Below are positions 1-7,005 of a DNA stretch of 10,507 nt, piece by piece. The notes under the pieces were generated by a model. It saw only the letters and a list, made by a program, of their open reading frames with translations, had not been told where the DNA came from and ran no database searches. Location of the stretch: contig JAJXVP010000080.1 of assembly GCA_021782055.1 (NCBI GenBank), positions 1 to 10,507 on the forward strand. Direction: 5' to 3'. The stretch's first letter is position 1. Each line of letters opens with the position of its first letter. Origin of the DNA: a bacterium (GTDB lineage: Bacteria; Spirochaetota; Spirochaetia; JABEVK01). The position numbers and the translations under genes are program-made.

Positions 1-2
1 CC

Positions 3-98
3 GCCCGTGCCCAAGGCATAGGCATCCTCAGTGCCCGCGAAAACCAATTCCAGATATCCGTTATGGTGGGTTCGCTACTGTACCAGCCACAAACTTGA
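3..98 (+). CDS. 3' end of an unidentified gene (partial)
   Basis: The frame starting at base 3 is open for 31 codons and ends at TGA 96-98. It reads like a genuine protein tail ([14 protein letters not shown]... ending LLYQPQT), with alternating hydrophobic residues and no odd composition. The stop overlaps the -35 hexamer of the chemoreceptor promoter, a compact gene-to-gene arrangement similar to the mutY/cyclase junction in this window. I do not recognise the family. It is too short to assign a function, and another open frame crosses the same bases, so reality of the gene is inferred from the protein-like composition and the tight junction only. Confidence 0.45.
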   Translation, partial: ARAQGIGILSARENQFQISVMVGSLLYQPQT

Positions 99-122
99 CA
101 GTGCGACGAGATTCCTTATGCT
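95..122 (+). promoter_or_regulatory. sigma70-type promoter for the chemoreceptor gene
   Basis: A perfect -35 TTGACA at 95-100 is followed after 16 bp by TATGCT at 117-122. The predicted start is near 129, leaving a leader of about 23 nt that contains the Shine-Dalgarno site. A flagellar/chemotaxis sigma28 promoter was looked for by eye and not seen, so this receptor appears to be housekeeping-expressed. Confidence 0.6.
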
Positions 123-151
123 TAGATCAGGCTACTTTGAAGGGGGCTTTT

Positions 152-1939
152 ATGAAGCTGGGCACGAAACTATCGATCGCTTTTTTGTCGGTGATGATTC
201 TGGGTGCGTTGATCGGGTTAGTCGCCTGGCTGGGTGTAAGCCGCATTACCCAAGCCGATCGACAGCTTTTTCAGCACGATGTCCAAAGCCTTGCGGCCTC
301 CCACGACCTGACAGCGGGCTTTTTAAAACTTCGTATCGCCGGAATGACCTTAATCGATGCCCTTACTCCTCAAGAACGGCAAGAAGACAAAGACACCCTT
401 TTAGCCACTGAAACTGCTGTTAAAAACGCCTTGGCTACCTATCAGACCTATGACCGGAGTGCCGAAGCGGCAGGATTCCTCAGCCAGCTCAATGAACACT
501 TTTTGCGCTACCAAGCTGTCGATAGTGAAGTTACCTCAGCGGTTCTTGCGGGAAATATGAAGGCAGCCCGTGAGGCCTATTACACCGTAGGCGAACCACT
601 GAGCCAAAAAATCAACAACCTGTTTGACCAGATGGTCGCTAAAAATCGGGCCTCAGCCCAAAAAAACTCGGCCGACAACCAAGCTTTAGCTGGCGTGCTT
701 AAGGACGTCTTAGCGGGACTTCTAAGTGCTGTCGTGCTTTTGGCCGTGTTGCTGGGGGTGTTTTTTGCTCGGTCGATTGTACGACCGGTCAAAGCACTCG
801 GTCAGACAGCCCAGGACATTGCCGCAGGAAAGTTGCAAAGTCAACTCGCACCGAGCTTAGTTAAGCGTAAGGATGAGCTAGGGCTTTTAGGACGTTCGAT
901 GGAATCGATGATTAGTTCGCTGAGACAAAATGTCTCGCTGGTTTTGACTGCCTCGGGCAACCTGTCTGAAACCAGCCAGGGTCTTCAAGGCAGTGTCAAA
1001 GACACCAATAACGCCGCCGACAGCATCAGCCACAAAGTCGAACAGACGTCTGCGCTGGTCATGGACCAGAGTGCCAGTGTTACCGAGACAACGGCAACCT
1101 CAGAACAGATCGTTCGTAACCTTGAAAACCTGGATGGTTTGATTGCCGACCAGGCCGCCAGTGTTACCCAGTCCTCCGCTTCAATTGAACAGATGATGGC
1201 TAACATAGCCGCCGTCAACGCCAATATGGAAAAGCTGGGACAAGCTTTTAGACAGCTCGTTGAAGTCTCGGACGAAGGCCGAAAAAAAATTGACGGTGTT
1301 GTCAGCGCCATTGGTGACGTTGCGGGACATTCCGAAAAGCTCCGCGAAGCCAACACCGCCATCACCGGAATCGCCGCTCAAACTAACCTTTTGGCTATGA
1401 ATGCCGCCATTGAGGCAGCCCATGCGGGCGATGCCGGACGAGGCTTTGCCGTGGTTGCAGACGAGATTCGCAAGCTTGCCGAATCCTCCTCGCAAGAGTC
1501 CCACGAAATCGCCAGTGATATTAAAACCATCCAAGCCCGGATTCAAGCCGCCAAAGATGTTTCAGCGGCAGCCGATCAATCGTTCAAAGCGATTCTGGAA
1601 CAGCTAGATATCTTGGGTCGCTTTGAACAAGAGATTACGAGCGCTATGAGCGAGCAGAACGAGGGGTCCCGGCAAATTCTCGAGGCCACTGGCCAAATTA
1701 ATGCTGTCACGGCCAAGGTTCGGGGCAACTCTTCAGAAATGCTCGAAGGTAGTAGGACCATTACCAGTGAAATGCAAAAGCTTTTAGAGGCGACTGAACA
1801 ACTCAGGAGCAACATCGAGACCATTGCCCAAGATTCTCGGGCTATTCGGCAGACCGTCGAGCAAGTTGAAGGTTTTAGTGCCAAAAACACGGAACTTGCT
1901 CAAGAACTCAAAACCGCGATGAAAGTTTTTCAGCTCTAG
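152..1939 (+). CDS. Methyl-accepting chemotaxis protein (transmembrane chemoreceptor)
   Basis: A 595-residue chemoreceptor that would sense a ligand outside the inner membrane and control a CheA kinase through CheW. A first membrane helix spans about residues 8-29. A helical periplasmic sensor of the four-helix-bundle type covers about 30-183, the second membrane helix about 185-206, and a HAMP domain with the typical RPVKAL entry about 206-260. A long coiled-coil signalling domain fills the rest. The conserved hairpin tip is intact at 404-444 ([17 protein letters not shown], then [16 protein letters not shown]). There is no C-terminal NWETF-like CheR/CheB tether; the protein ends in TAMKVFQL. 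The start at 152 is chosen because AAGGGGG at 140-146 lies 5 nt upstream and the N-terminal membrane helix begins directly after it; an in-frame upstream start at 95 would overlap the promoter. No che genes are nearby, so it is an orphan receptor. The ligand cannot be read from the sequence. Confidence 0.95.
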   Translation: MKLGTKLSIAFLSVMILGALIGLVAWLGVSRITQADRQLFQHDVQSLAASHDLTAGFLKLRIAGMTLIDALTPQERQEDKDTLLATETAVKNALATYQTYDRSAEAAGFLSQLNEHFLRYQAVDSEVTSAVLAGNMKAAREAYYTVGEPLSQKINNLFDQMVAKNRASAQKNSADNQALAGVLKDVLAGLLSAVVLLAVLLGVFFARSIVRPVKALGQTAQDIAAGKLQSQLAPSLVKRKDELGLLGRSMESMISSLRQNVSLVLTASGNLSETSQGLQGSVKDTNNAADSISHKVEQTSALVMDQSASVTETTATSEQIVRNLENLDGLIADQAASVTQSSASIEQMMANIAAVNANMEKLGQAFRQLVEVSDEGRKKIDGVVSAIGDVAGHSEKLREANTAITGIAAQTNLLAMNAAIEAAHAGDAGRGFAVVADEIRKLAESSSQESHEIASDIKTIQARIQAAKDVSAAADQSFKAILEQLDILGRFEQEITSAMSEQNEGSRQILEATGQINAVTAKVRGNSSEMLEGSRTITSEMQKLLEATEQLRSNIETIAQDSRAIRQTVEQVEGFSAKNTELAQELKTAMKVFQL

Positions 1940-1970
1940 AGAAAGCCCCGTCTAGCGAAGGCCTCGTGAC

Positions 1971-3806
1971 TTATTCCTTGGTTAGGGTATCGCGAAAGCT
2001 TGTCCAGGCGGCATCCTGTTCTTTTTCACTATAATGCCGTGAGCTTACCCGCACGGGCGGCGTTTTTTCTGGCTTTTCAGAACCTTTGTCGGCAGAACGA
2101 GCGGCTGCACGACGCCGCTCTTGCCAATCTTTTTGACGAGCTTTTCGCTCTTCGGGCGTTAAGGACTCTAAAGGTTTATCTGCAACGGGATCTTTCGGTC
2201 GCACCCCCTCGGCCTTAAGGCCAGACCCCAAGGCAATACGAATCGACAGGGGTTTGACTGAGCCGAGCTTTAAGGTGGCAAAAGTTTCCGCTTGGGCCTT
2301 ATATTGCCCTGTCACACGCTTCCAGAATTGGGTGATGACGTTTAAGTGCCGAAAGGCAGCCTCGTACAGCTGAAGCACGTCGATACCGAAGATTTCTTGC
2401 AGGGGGCGAATTTTCATCGTACCCGGTCGAAATAGCTGTTCCATGAGCGCCTGCATCTCTTCGACAGAACCTAGTTGCAAAGAATTTTTTCCAAAGTGAA
2501 TCAGAGCTTCGGCCAAAAGCTTCGGATGATCTAAAAGTTCCCCTACTAAGGTGTCATTTTTTCCGACCCAATCCGAAAGGGCATGCTCTAAGTTATCTTT
2601 GTTGACAAAAGTGAGGTCGCCTGTGCGGTTGGAGGTACGCACGAGCCGCTCCATACGATTTGCAAAATCTTGCCACGCTAGGTTTTGAAGAAGCTCAAAG
2701 CGTTTGACAAAAAACTGGTACAGATTGTCCCGATGTACTAAACCCGCTTTGAGCACAACGATCGGCGAAAGACCTGTTTTTTGAGAGTTTGTCATGAATT
2801 GTTGACGAAATTCTTCCTGCAAGCCGGCAAACTTTTCACCATACTTTTCAGCGAACAAAAGACGAACATGCCCCTCTAAGTCTTTCTCGGGCATGAGAAC
2901 TTCTTTGTCCTTCAAGATCAATTGTTCCATTTGCCGCAAATCGGTCTGTCTATCTTCTTGTTCTTCTTTTTGGCGCCTCAGCTCTTCGAGCTGATTACCT
3001 GTATAGATTCGAAAGAACTCCGCTGCCTGAAAAAATGCTTTTTCCAAATGAAGTTTTCGGTCGGCAGTTAAATCGTCTCTTTGTTTAATGATGGTTTCGG
3101 TCAGAGACTTCCAAAACCCTAAATCTTTCTCGTCAACTTTTCGTGTTAGTTCGCTCAAGGGCACATTAAGCCACCTCGAGAGCAGGGTCAAAACCTCGGG
3201 GTTTTTTAGCGACAGCCTTAACTTCGACACCGAAAAGCTCATGAGTAAGTTCAGCGTCTGACTTGTCGCCAAAATCTTTTCTTCCTGCAAAATCAGCAAA
3301 AACAGGGTTTCTGACTTTGCCGATTCCTCAAAACCCGACTTAGAAATGCTTTCGGGGGGCAAATTCTGAAGGAATTCTCCGGGGAGCGTCAACTCGCGGG
3401 ATTTTAACAGCGCCAAGGTTAAAAAAGGATTGTTAGGGTTTTCGCAGGCCGTTTGAATGAGATCTTGCAGAAAGGCGAACCAAAAGCGTTTTTCACCTTC
3501 GGAGCAAAGCAGAATTTTGTCTGGTGAGCGTTCGCCTTTGCTGTTCTTCTTGTAGGTTAACATTCCCAACTTTGCTGCCTTAAGACGGGCGAGCAAATTG
3601 ACCATTTCGGTTTCAACGTGAGGAAACTGCCCAAGTCTGGCCCCCACAAAGCTATCAAAATCCACAAAGGGTCGCCAGGAATCGCACAACTGATGAAAAA
3701 GATCCCGCTGAGCGGGAGCCGTTACGCCAAATTGCGAAAGCAATTCTTCCCTCTGACGTTTATCAAAGCGGATGTATGGTGGCGGTACGATCACGTTTTC
3801 GTTCAT
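1971..3806 (-). CDS. Large soluble helical protein of unknown function
   Basis: I do not recognise this 611-residue protein. It has no signal peptide, no membrane helix, no cysteine-based metal site and no Walker or other nucleotide motif that I can see. Residues 1-270 are mixed helical, with a leucine-rich part at 165-215. A strongly charged stretch at about 271-305 (NQLEELRRQKEEQEDRQTDL) looks like a coiled coil. Residues 306-510 are helical and aromatic-rich, and the last 70 residues are basic and probably disordered, ending in a short helix. It is likely cytoplasmic. Starts at 3842 (TTG) and 3818 (ATG) are in frame but lie inside the promoter; the ATG at 3806 sits just past the -10 and gives a natural MNENVIVPPP beginning. 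It is divergent from the pentapeptide-repeat gene and convergent with the chemoreceptor gene, with a 31-bp gap and no clear terminator. Function could be structural or scaffolding; that is a guess. Confidence 0.85.
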   Translation of the reverse strand: MNENVIVPPPYIRFDKRQREELLSQFGVTAPAQRDLFHQLCDSWRPFVDFDSFVGARLGQFPHVETEMVNLLARLKAAKLGMLTYKKNSKGERSPDKILLCSEGEKRFWFAFLQDLIQTACENPNNPFLTLALLKSRELTLPGEFLQNLPPESISKSGFEESAKSETLFLLILQEEKILATSQTLNLLMSFSVSKLRLSLKNPEVLTLLSRWLNVPLSELTRKVDEKDLGFWKSLTETIIKQRDDLTADRKLHLEKAFFQAAEFFRIYTGNQLEELRRQKEEQEDRQTDLRQMEQLILKDKEVLMPEKDLEGHVRLLFAEKYGEKFAGLQEEFRQQFMTNSQKTGLSPIVVLKAGLVHRDNLYQFFVKRFELLQNLAWQDFANRMERLVRTSNRTGDLTFVNKDNLEHALSDWVGKNDTLVGELLDHPKLLAEALIHFGKNSLQLGSVEEMQALMEQLFRPGTMKIRPLQEIFGIDVLQLYEAAFRHLNVITQFWKRVTGQYKAQAETFATLKLGSVKPLSIRIALGSGLKAEGVRPKDPVADKPLESLTPEERKARQKDWQERRRAAARSADKGSEKPEKTPPVRVSSRHYSEKEQDAAWTSFRDTLTKE

Positions 3807-3813
3807 AGCGTTT

Positions 3814-3842
3814 ATCATACAACCGACACGCGCAAGCTTCAA
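3814..3842 (-). promoter_or_regulatory. Promoter of the 611-aa orphan gene, predicted leaderless
   Basis: On the minus strand, TTGAAG (3842-3837) and TATGAT (3819-3814) are separated by exactly 17 bp. The -10 ends 7 nt before the ATG at 3806, so the expected transcript begins at or next to the start codon. No Shine-Dalgarno sequence precedes this ATG. Confidence 0.6.
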
Positions 3843-3877
3843 TCTCTGTGGGTTGTCTCTTGAATACGAGGTTTAGC

Positions 3878-3906
3878 TTGAACAAGACAGGCTGAGCCGG
3901 TAGTAT
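3878..3906 (+). promoter_or_regulatory. Promoter of the pentapeptide-repeat gene, predicted leaderless
   Basis: TTGAAC (3878-3883) and TAGTAT (3901-3906) are separated by 17 bp. Six bases (ATTTGA) separate the -10 from the ATG at 3913, so the predicted transcription start coincides with the A of the start codon. The two divergent -35 boxes are 35 bp apart, and the bases around them form an inverted repeat CAAGCT (3833-3838) / AGCTTG (3875-3880). A shared regulator is possible but not shown. Confidence 0.6.
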
Positions 3907-3912
3907 ATTTGA

Positions 3913-4440
3913 ATGAGTTCCCCGTCTTCTGAGCAAGAGCAATTTATTGGCAATGACAAACATTTAAAGGTTCTTCGTCAAGCCTCCCAAGCCCACAACG
4001 CCTCTCTTTGGCATGATTTTATAGCAACCATGGGACCTCGCTTCCGCGCAGATTTGCGCGGTGCCGACCTTCAAGGTTTTTGGTTGGTTGGGTTTCGTTT
4101 GGCGGGGGCCCACCTCGATGGTGCCAACCTTTCTGACGCAGATTTGACGGGAGCCGATCTATCGCGTGCGAGCTTGCGCGGGGCTAGGCTCCAAAAGGCG
4201 GTACTCACTAACACGAAGCTTTCGCCTACCAAGGTCAAAGTTGTTGCAAGCCGCGAAGAACAGCCGCTTGACGAAACACAACGACGGCGTTCAAGACTCG
4301 AAAAGTTAGAACAATCAGCACAAGCGCTGTTAAAAGATCGAGAACAGCAACAAGAGGCCCTCAGGGCTCAACAGGCTCGGGTTCGAGCTAAAAATTCACC
4401 AGTACCCTTCCAGGCAGAAACGACGGATAACGACAACTAG
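3913..4440 (+). CDS. Pentapeptide-repeat protein with C-terminal coiled coil
   Basis: A 175-residue protein with twelve uninterrupted pentapeptide repeats at about residues 46-105, central leucines at 48, 53, 58 and so on to 103, and many A(D/N)L triplets ([24 protein letters not shown]). Such repeats fold as a right-handed four-sided beta helix, four pentads per turn, so about three turns here. It is preceded by an acidic/polar helix (about 15-40) and followed by a charged, Q/E/R-rich probable coiled coil (about 120-165). No signal peptide or membrane segment is visible, so it is probably cytoplasmic. Family roles range from gyrase protection (Qnr, MfpA, much longer helices) to unknown; three turns are too few to call it a gyrase-binding protein. 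The coiled coil suggests oligomerisation or docking to a partner, possibly the coiled-coil orphan protein divergent to it, which is inference only. Confidence 0.85.
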   Translation: MSSPSSEQEQFIGNDKHLKVLRQASQAHNASLWHDFIATMGPRFRADLRGADLQGFWLVGFRLAGAHLDGANLSDADLTGADLSRASLRGARLQKAVLTNTKLSPTKVKVVASREEQPLDETQRRRSRLEKLEQSAQALLKDREQQQEALRAQQARVRAKNSPVPFQAETTDNDN

Positions 4441-4442
4441 AC

Positions 4443-4471
4443 TTTTGGGTAGCTAGCCTTTTGGGCGGCTA
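4443..4471. repeat. Short imperfect direct repeat between convergent genes
   Basis: TTTTGGGTAGCTA (4443-4455) and TTTTGGGCGGCTA (4459-4471) are two 13-bp copies with two mismatches and a 16-bp period, filling the 28-bp gap between the pentapeptide gene stop and the cyclase stop. The segment TAGCC...GGCTA can also form a small 5-bp hairpin, but there is no U-run on either strand, so I do not call a terminator. Confidence 0.35.
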
Positions 4472-5380
4472 ATCTTGCGCTAGTACAAGCCGATTTCGCC
4501 CACCTTCTTTGGCTCGGTACAAAGCGTCGTCCGCTCTTCGAATAACGTCATTCGGACGCTCAGATTTTTCCGGAAGGAGTTGTGCTAAACCAAAACTCAC
4601 GGTGATGGGAATCTCATGCCCTTCGTGTGAAAAGGAAAATTCCGCAATACTTTGCCTGACGCGCTCACACAAGGCAACAGCCTGTTCCAAAGCAATGCCT
4701 GTGAGGATAAACCCAAATTCTTCCCCGCCGTAGCGCCCTATCGGGTCCCCTTTGCGAAGGCTGACGGTAAGAATGCGGGCGACTTCTTTCAACACGTAAT
4801 CGCCAGCCAAATGCCCATACTGGTCGTTCACGCGTTTAAAGTGATCAATATCCATCATCGCAAACGCCACGGGGAGGCCCTTGCGCCGGGCATTATAGAT
4901 TTCCTTATCGAGAAGTTCAATCAAGAGGGCGTGGTTGTATAGGCCAGTTAGGCTATCTTGCATAGCCATCGCCAAAAGTCGGTCGTGATAGTCTTTGTAG
5001 CGCAAGGCTGAACGGACGCGGGCAACAATTTCGACTTCATCAAGCGGCTTTTTGACATAATCAAAGGCTCCGCCCTCTAAGGCCACGCGAACATCTTCCC
5101 CTTTGGTACGGGCCGTCACCATGAGGACGGATATCGTATTGGTTAAGGCATTTTGTTTTAAAAGTTTCAAAACCCCGAGGCCATCAATCCCTGGCATCAT
5201 GACATCGAGTAGAATCAAATCCGGGGTGTGCTGAATCGCCATAGGTAGGGTATCGAGGCTGTTGGTGGAAGTCAGGACTTCAAATCCTTCACGTTCTAGA
5301 ATACCCTTGAGTAATTTTAAATTGAGCACACTATCGTCAATGGCAAGAATTTTCTTGCCCTGATTTTCCAGATTCAACAC
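4469..5380 (-). CDS. Response regulator diguanylate cyclase (REC-GGDEF)
   Basis: A 303-residue two-domain cytoplasmic protein that makes cyclic di-GMP from two GTP, controlled by phosphorylation. The receiver domain (about 10-127) has the acidic pair D15/D16, phospho-acceptor D59 in LILLDVMMPG, T89 and K111 before P112. The GGDEF domain (about 138-300) starts with the typical DSLTGLYN, has the metal and substrate stretch MDIDHFKRVND (176-186), and the active GGEEF loop at 218-222. An inhibitory-site RxxD is present at 209-212, five residues before GGEEF, so product inhibition is expected. The layout is one receiver plus one cyclase, shorter than PleD, which carries two receivers. The GTG start at 5380 has AAGGAG (5387-5392) 6 nt upstream. 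No histidine kinase is adjacent, so its input is unknown. It has its own promoter although the operon upstream could read into it. Confidence 0.95.
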   Translation of the reverse strand: MLNLENQGKKILAIDDSVLNLKLLKGILEREGFEVLTSTNSLDTLPMAIQHTPDLILLDVMMPGIDGLGVLKLLKQNALTNTISVLMVTARTKGEDVRVALEGGAFDYVKKPLDEVEIVARVRSALRYKDYHDRLLAMAMQDSLTGLYNHALLIELLDKEIYNARRKGLPVAFAMMDIDHFKRVNDQYGHLAGDYVLKEVARILTVSLRKGDPIGRYGGEEFGFILTGIALEQAVALCERVRQSIAEFSFSHEGHEIPITVSFGLAQLLPEKSERPNDVIRRADDALYRAKEGGRNRLVLAQD

Positions 5381-5409
5381 ACGGGACTCCTTAGGAAAAA
5401 ACGCCCTTT

Positions 5410-5439
5410 ATTTTAGGCTTGCTTTAGTTAAATTGACAA
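5410..5439 (-). promoter_or_regulatory. Promoter of the diguanylate cyclase gene
   Basis: On the minus strand, TTGTCA (5439-5434) and TAAAAT (5415-5410) are 18 bp apart. The -35 lies in the last codons of mutY. The predicted start near 5403 leaves a leader of about 22 nt holding the strong Shine-Dalgarno site of the cyclase. Confidence 0.5.
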
Positions 5440-6513
5440 GGGGAAGGTTTGAGACAAGGCTTTTTTTGCCGCAAGCCAAATGCGGCGGTGCACTGCCGGC
5501 ATCGCAAGCGTTTCAACTTCCTCCACCGTGTACCAGCAGCCTTTCCATCCTGCGGGTAATTCGGGTTCTTCTACGGCGCGCAAGACGGGGTAGAGGGTGT
5601 CTTTATATTTGGTATACGTATGAAGAAAAGTGCCCAAGTTGAGGCCATTTTCATGGTCTGAGGCTTGGGCAAACTCAGCAGCTCGAGGGGGAAAGGACCA
5701 CAGGCGCGAAAAACGTCCCGCCAGAGGTTGCGCAAGAAAAATCTGAATAGAGGGTGGTGTTTGCCGATTTGGTAAGGGTATTTGCCGCCACCCCACCAAA
5801 AGGGGCGTGGCTTTTTCCTGAACCTGGCGATCTAACCGGGCAGGAATGAGATCCGTCTGCTTTTGCTGATGGGCCAGGCAAACTTGCACCAGGGGACAAG
5901 CCCGGCACTCCGGTCCCCGAGACCGACAAACTTGTTGACCTAAATGCATTAGCGCCAAATTGAACGAGCGGCTGGGATACAGCTTAAAAGCCTCGTTGGC
6001 TAAACCTTTTACGATTTTTTCAGCCTCGGGTGTCCATTGAGGCCAAGCGTAGAGGCGTTGAAAAACGCGCTTCAGATTAGCATCAAGGGTCAAGCTTGGT
6101 CGGTTAAAAGAAAAGCTGGCTATGGCGGCGGCAGTGTAAGAGCCCACACCCGGCAACTTTCGAAGATCCTCTTCGTTTGAAGGAAAGCAAGAGGCACCCT
6201 GTAAAGCTAACACCTGAGCAGCCTTCCAAAGATTGGAACCTCGGCTATAATAGCCTAAGCCCTCCCATTCCCGGAGAACTTCGCCTTCTTGGGCCATCGC
6301 CAAAGCCTCGACAGTGGGCCAACGTTGTAACCACCTTTCGTACCGAGGCGGCACAGCAGAAACCACCGTCTGCTGGAGCATTACTTCAGAAATCCAAACT
6401 TCATAAGGATTTTTGGTCTCGGACCACGGGTAGCTTTTTTGGTTCGCCTGCCACCAGGTTAAAAGTCGGGGACCCCAGTGTTCAAGCTGAGAGAGGTCAA
6501 CGCTTTCAGTCAC
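5428..6513 (-). CDS. mutY: A/G-specific adenine glycosylase MutY
   Basis: A 361-residue base-excision-repair enzyme that removes adenine mispaired with 8-oxoguanine. The catalytic domain has the MutY signature ISEVMLQQT with the catalytic glutamate at E43, GLGYYSRGSNLWKAAQ at 85-100, the helix-hairpin-helix LPGVGSYTAAAIA (120-132) and the catalytic aspartate D144 in LTLDANLKRV. Four cysteines in the exact C-x6-C-x2-C-x5-C spacing (196, 203, 206, 212) bind a 4Fe-4S cluster. A C-terminal NUDIX-like domain (about 235-350, with RLWSFP) reads the 8-oxoguanine. Two features differ from the usual family text: MHLG replaces the common MDLG before the cluster, and the F-S-H recognition loop appears as Y300-T301-K302. 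The GTG start at 6513 lies 12 bp after the sixA stop, with an AGGG-type ribosome site about 9 nt upstream; it is the last gene of the ychJ-malQ-sixA-mutY run. Confidence 0.95.
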   Translation of the reverse strand: MTESVDLSQLEHWGPRLLTWWQANQKSYPWSETKNPYEVWISEVMLQQTVVSAVPPRYERWLQRWPTVEALAMAQEGEVLREWEGLGYYSRGSNLWKAAQVLALQGASCFPSNEEDLRKLPGVGSYTAAAIASFSFNRPSLTLDANLKRVFQRLYAWPQWTPEAEKIVKGLANEAFKLYPSRSFNLALMHLGQQVCRSRGPECRACPLVQVCLAHQQKQTDLIPARLDRQVQEKATPLLVGWRQIPLPNRQTPPSIQIFLAQPLAGRFSRLWSFPPRAAEFAQASDHENGLNLGTFLHTYTKYKDTLYPVLRAVEEPELPAGWKGCWYTVEEVETLAMPAVHRRIWLAAKKALSQTFPLSI

Positions 6514-6525
6514 GAGGCCGCCCTT

Positions 6526-7005
6526 TCAGTCATGGAGAGGGTGTTCTATCCACAAAAGACGACCACTCCCCGGTAGAAACTCTTGGTTAAAGTCTAAGGC
6601 CACGACCGTGGCGGTATGAAAGGTCAGCTCGCGGTGAACCGACGACGGCGTCAAATAAGAAGCAAAAAGGGCTATGAAGGGATTGTGGCTAAACACGGCC
6701 AAACGCTGTGTTCCGTTCTTAACCCGTGACGAAATCTCTTCAAAAGCGTCTGTGAGCTCAGCATCGGGCGTTAAGGCCGAACTAAGCTGAAGCTCCTCGG
6801 TTGCCGACCCCATAAAAATCCGCGCAGTGGCACGCGCCCGAGCGTAAGGGCTTGAAAGAAAAACATCCGGCGACATTCCCCGCCGACGAACTTGGTTCGC
6901 CATCGCCTGGGCTGTCAGAATTCCCGTCTCGGTGAGTTCGCGAAAAGCGTCCCCGTCGGGGTGGTAGTTCTGAGCCTTGGCATGACGAACCAAGTACAAT
7001 GTCAT
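6526..7005 (-). CDS. sixA: SixA-like phosphohistidine phosphatase
   Basis: A 159-residue member of the histidine phosphatase (phosphoglycerate mutase-like) superfamily, of typical SixA length. The catalytic RHA motif is R7-H8-A9, followed by the loop arginine region SSPYARARATA (51-61) and the second histidine H107 in FSHNPFIAL. In Escherichia coli, SixA removes phosphate from histidine of a phosphotransferase protein (NPr) and was earlier linked to the ArcB HPt domain; which target applies here cannot be read. The ATG at 7005 overlaps the malQ stop as ATGA, so translation is probably coupled to malQ. A fused ADP-ribose or nucleotide-hydrolysing role, as seen in some short histidine phosphatases, is an alternative, and the gene symbol reflects similarity only. 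Confidence 0.85.
   Translation of the reverse strand: MTLYLVRHAKAQNYHPDGDAFRELTETGILTAQAMANQVRRRGMSPDVFLSSPYARARATARIFMGSATEELQLSSALTPDAELTDAFEEISSRVKNGTQRLAVFSHNPFIALFASYLTPSSVHRELTFHTATVVALDFNQEFLPGSGRLLWIEHPLHD

Noticed and set aside
985..1546. Long antisense open frames opposite the chemoreceptor gene
   Set aside because: They mirror the codon pattern of the alanine/serine-rich signalling domain and have no ribosome site or protein-like composition.
1940..1970. Bidirectional terminator between the chemoreceptor and orphan genes
   Set aside because: Only GCC/GGC-level pairing and no T-run on either strand; nothing supportable in this 31-bp gap.
3807..3842. Longer N-terminus for the 611-aa orphan from TTG 3842 or ATG 3818
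   Set aside because: Both starts fall inside the TTGAAG-17-TATGAT promoter and neither has a Shine-Dalgarno site; the extra residues look unlike a protein N-terminus.
5393..5420. Intrinsic terminator after mutY using the T-run in the cyclase leader
   Set aside because: Only a three-base GCC/GGC stem precedes the T-run; too weak to call.
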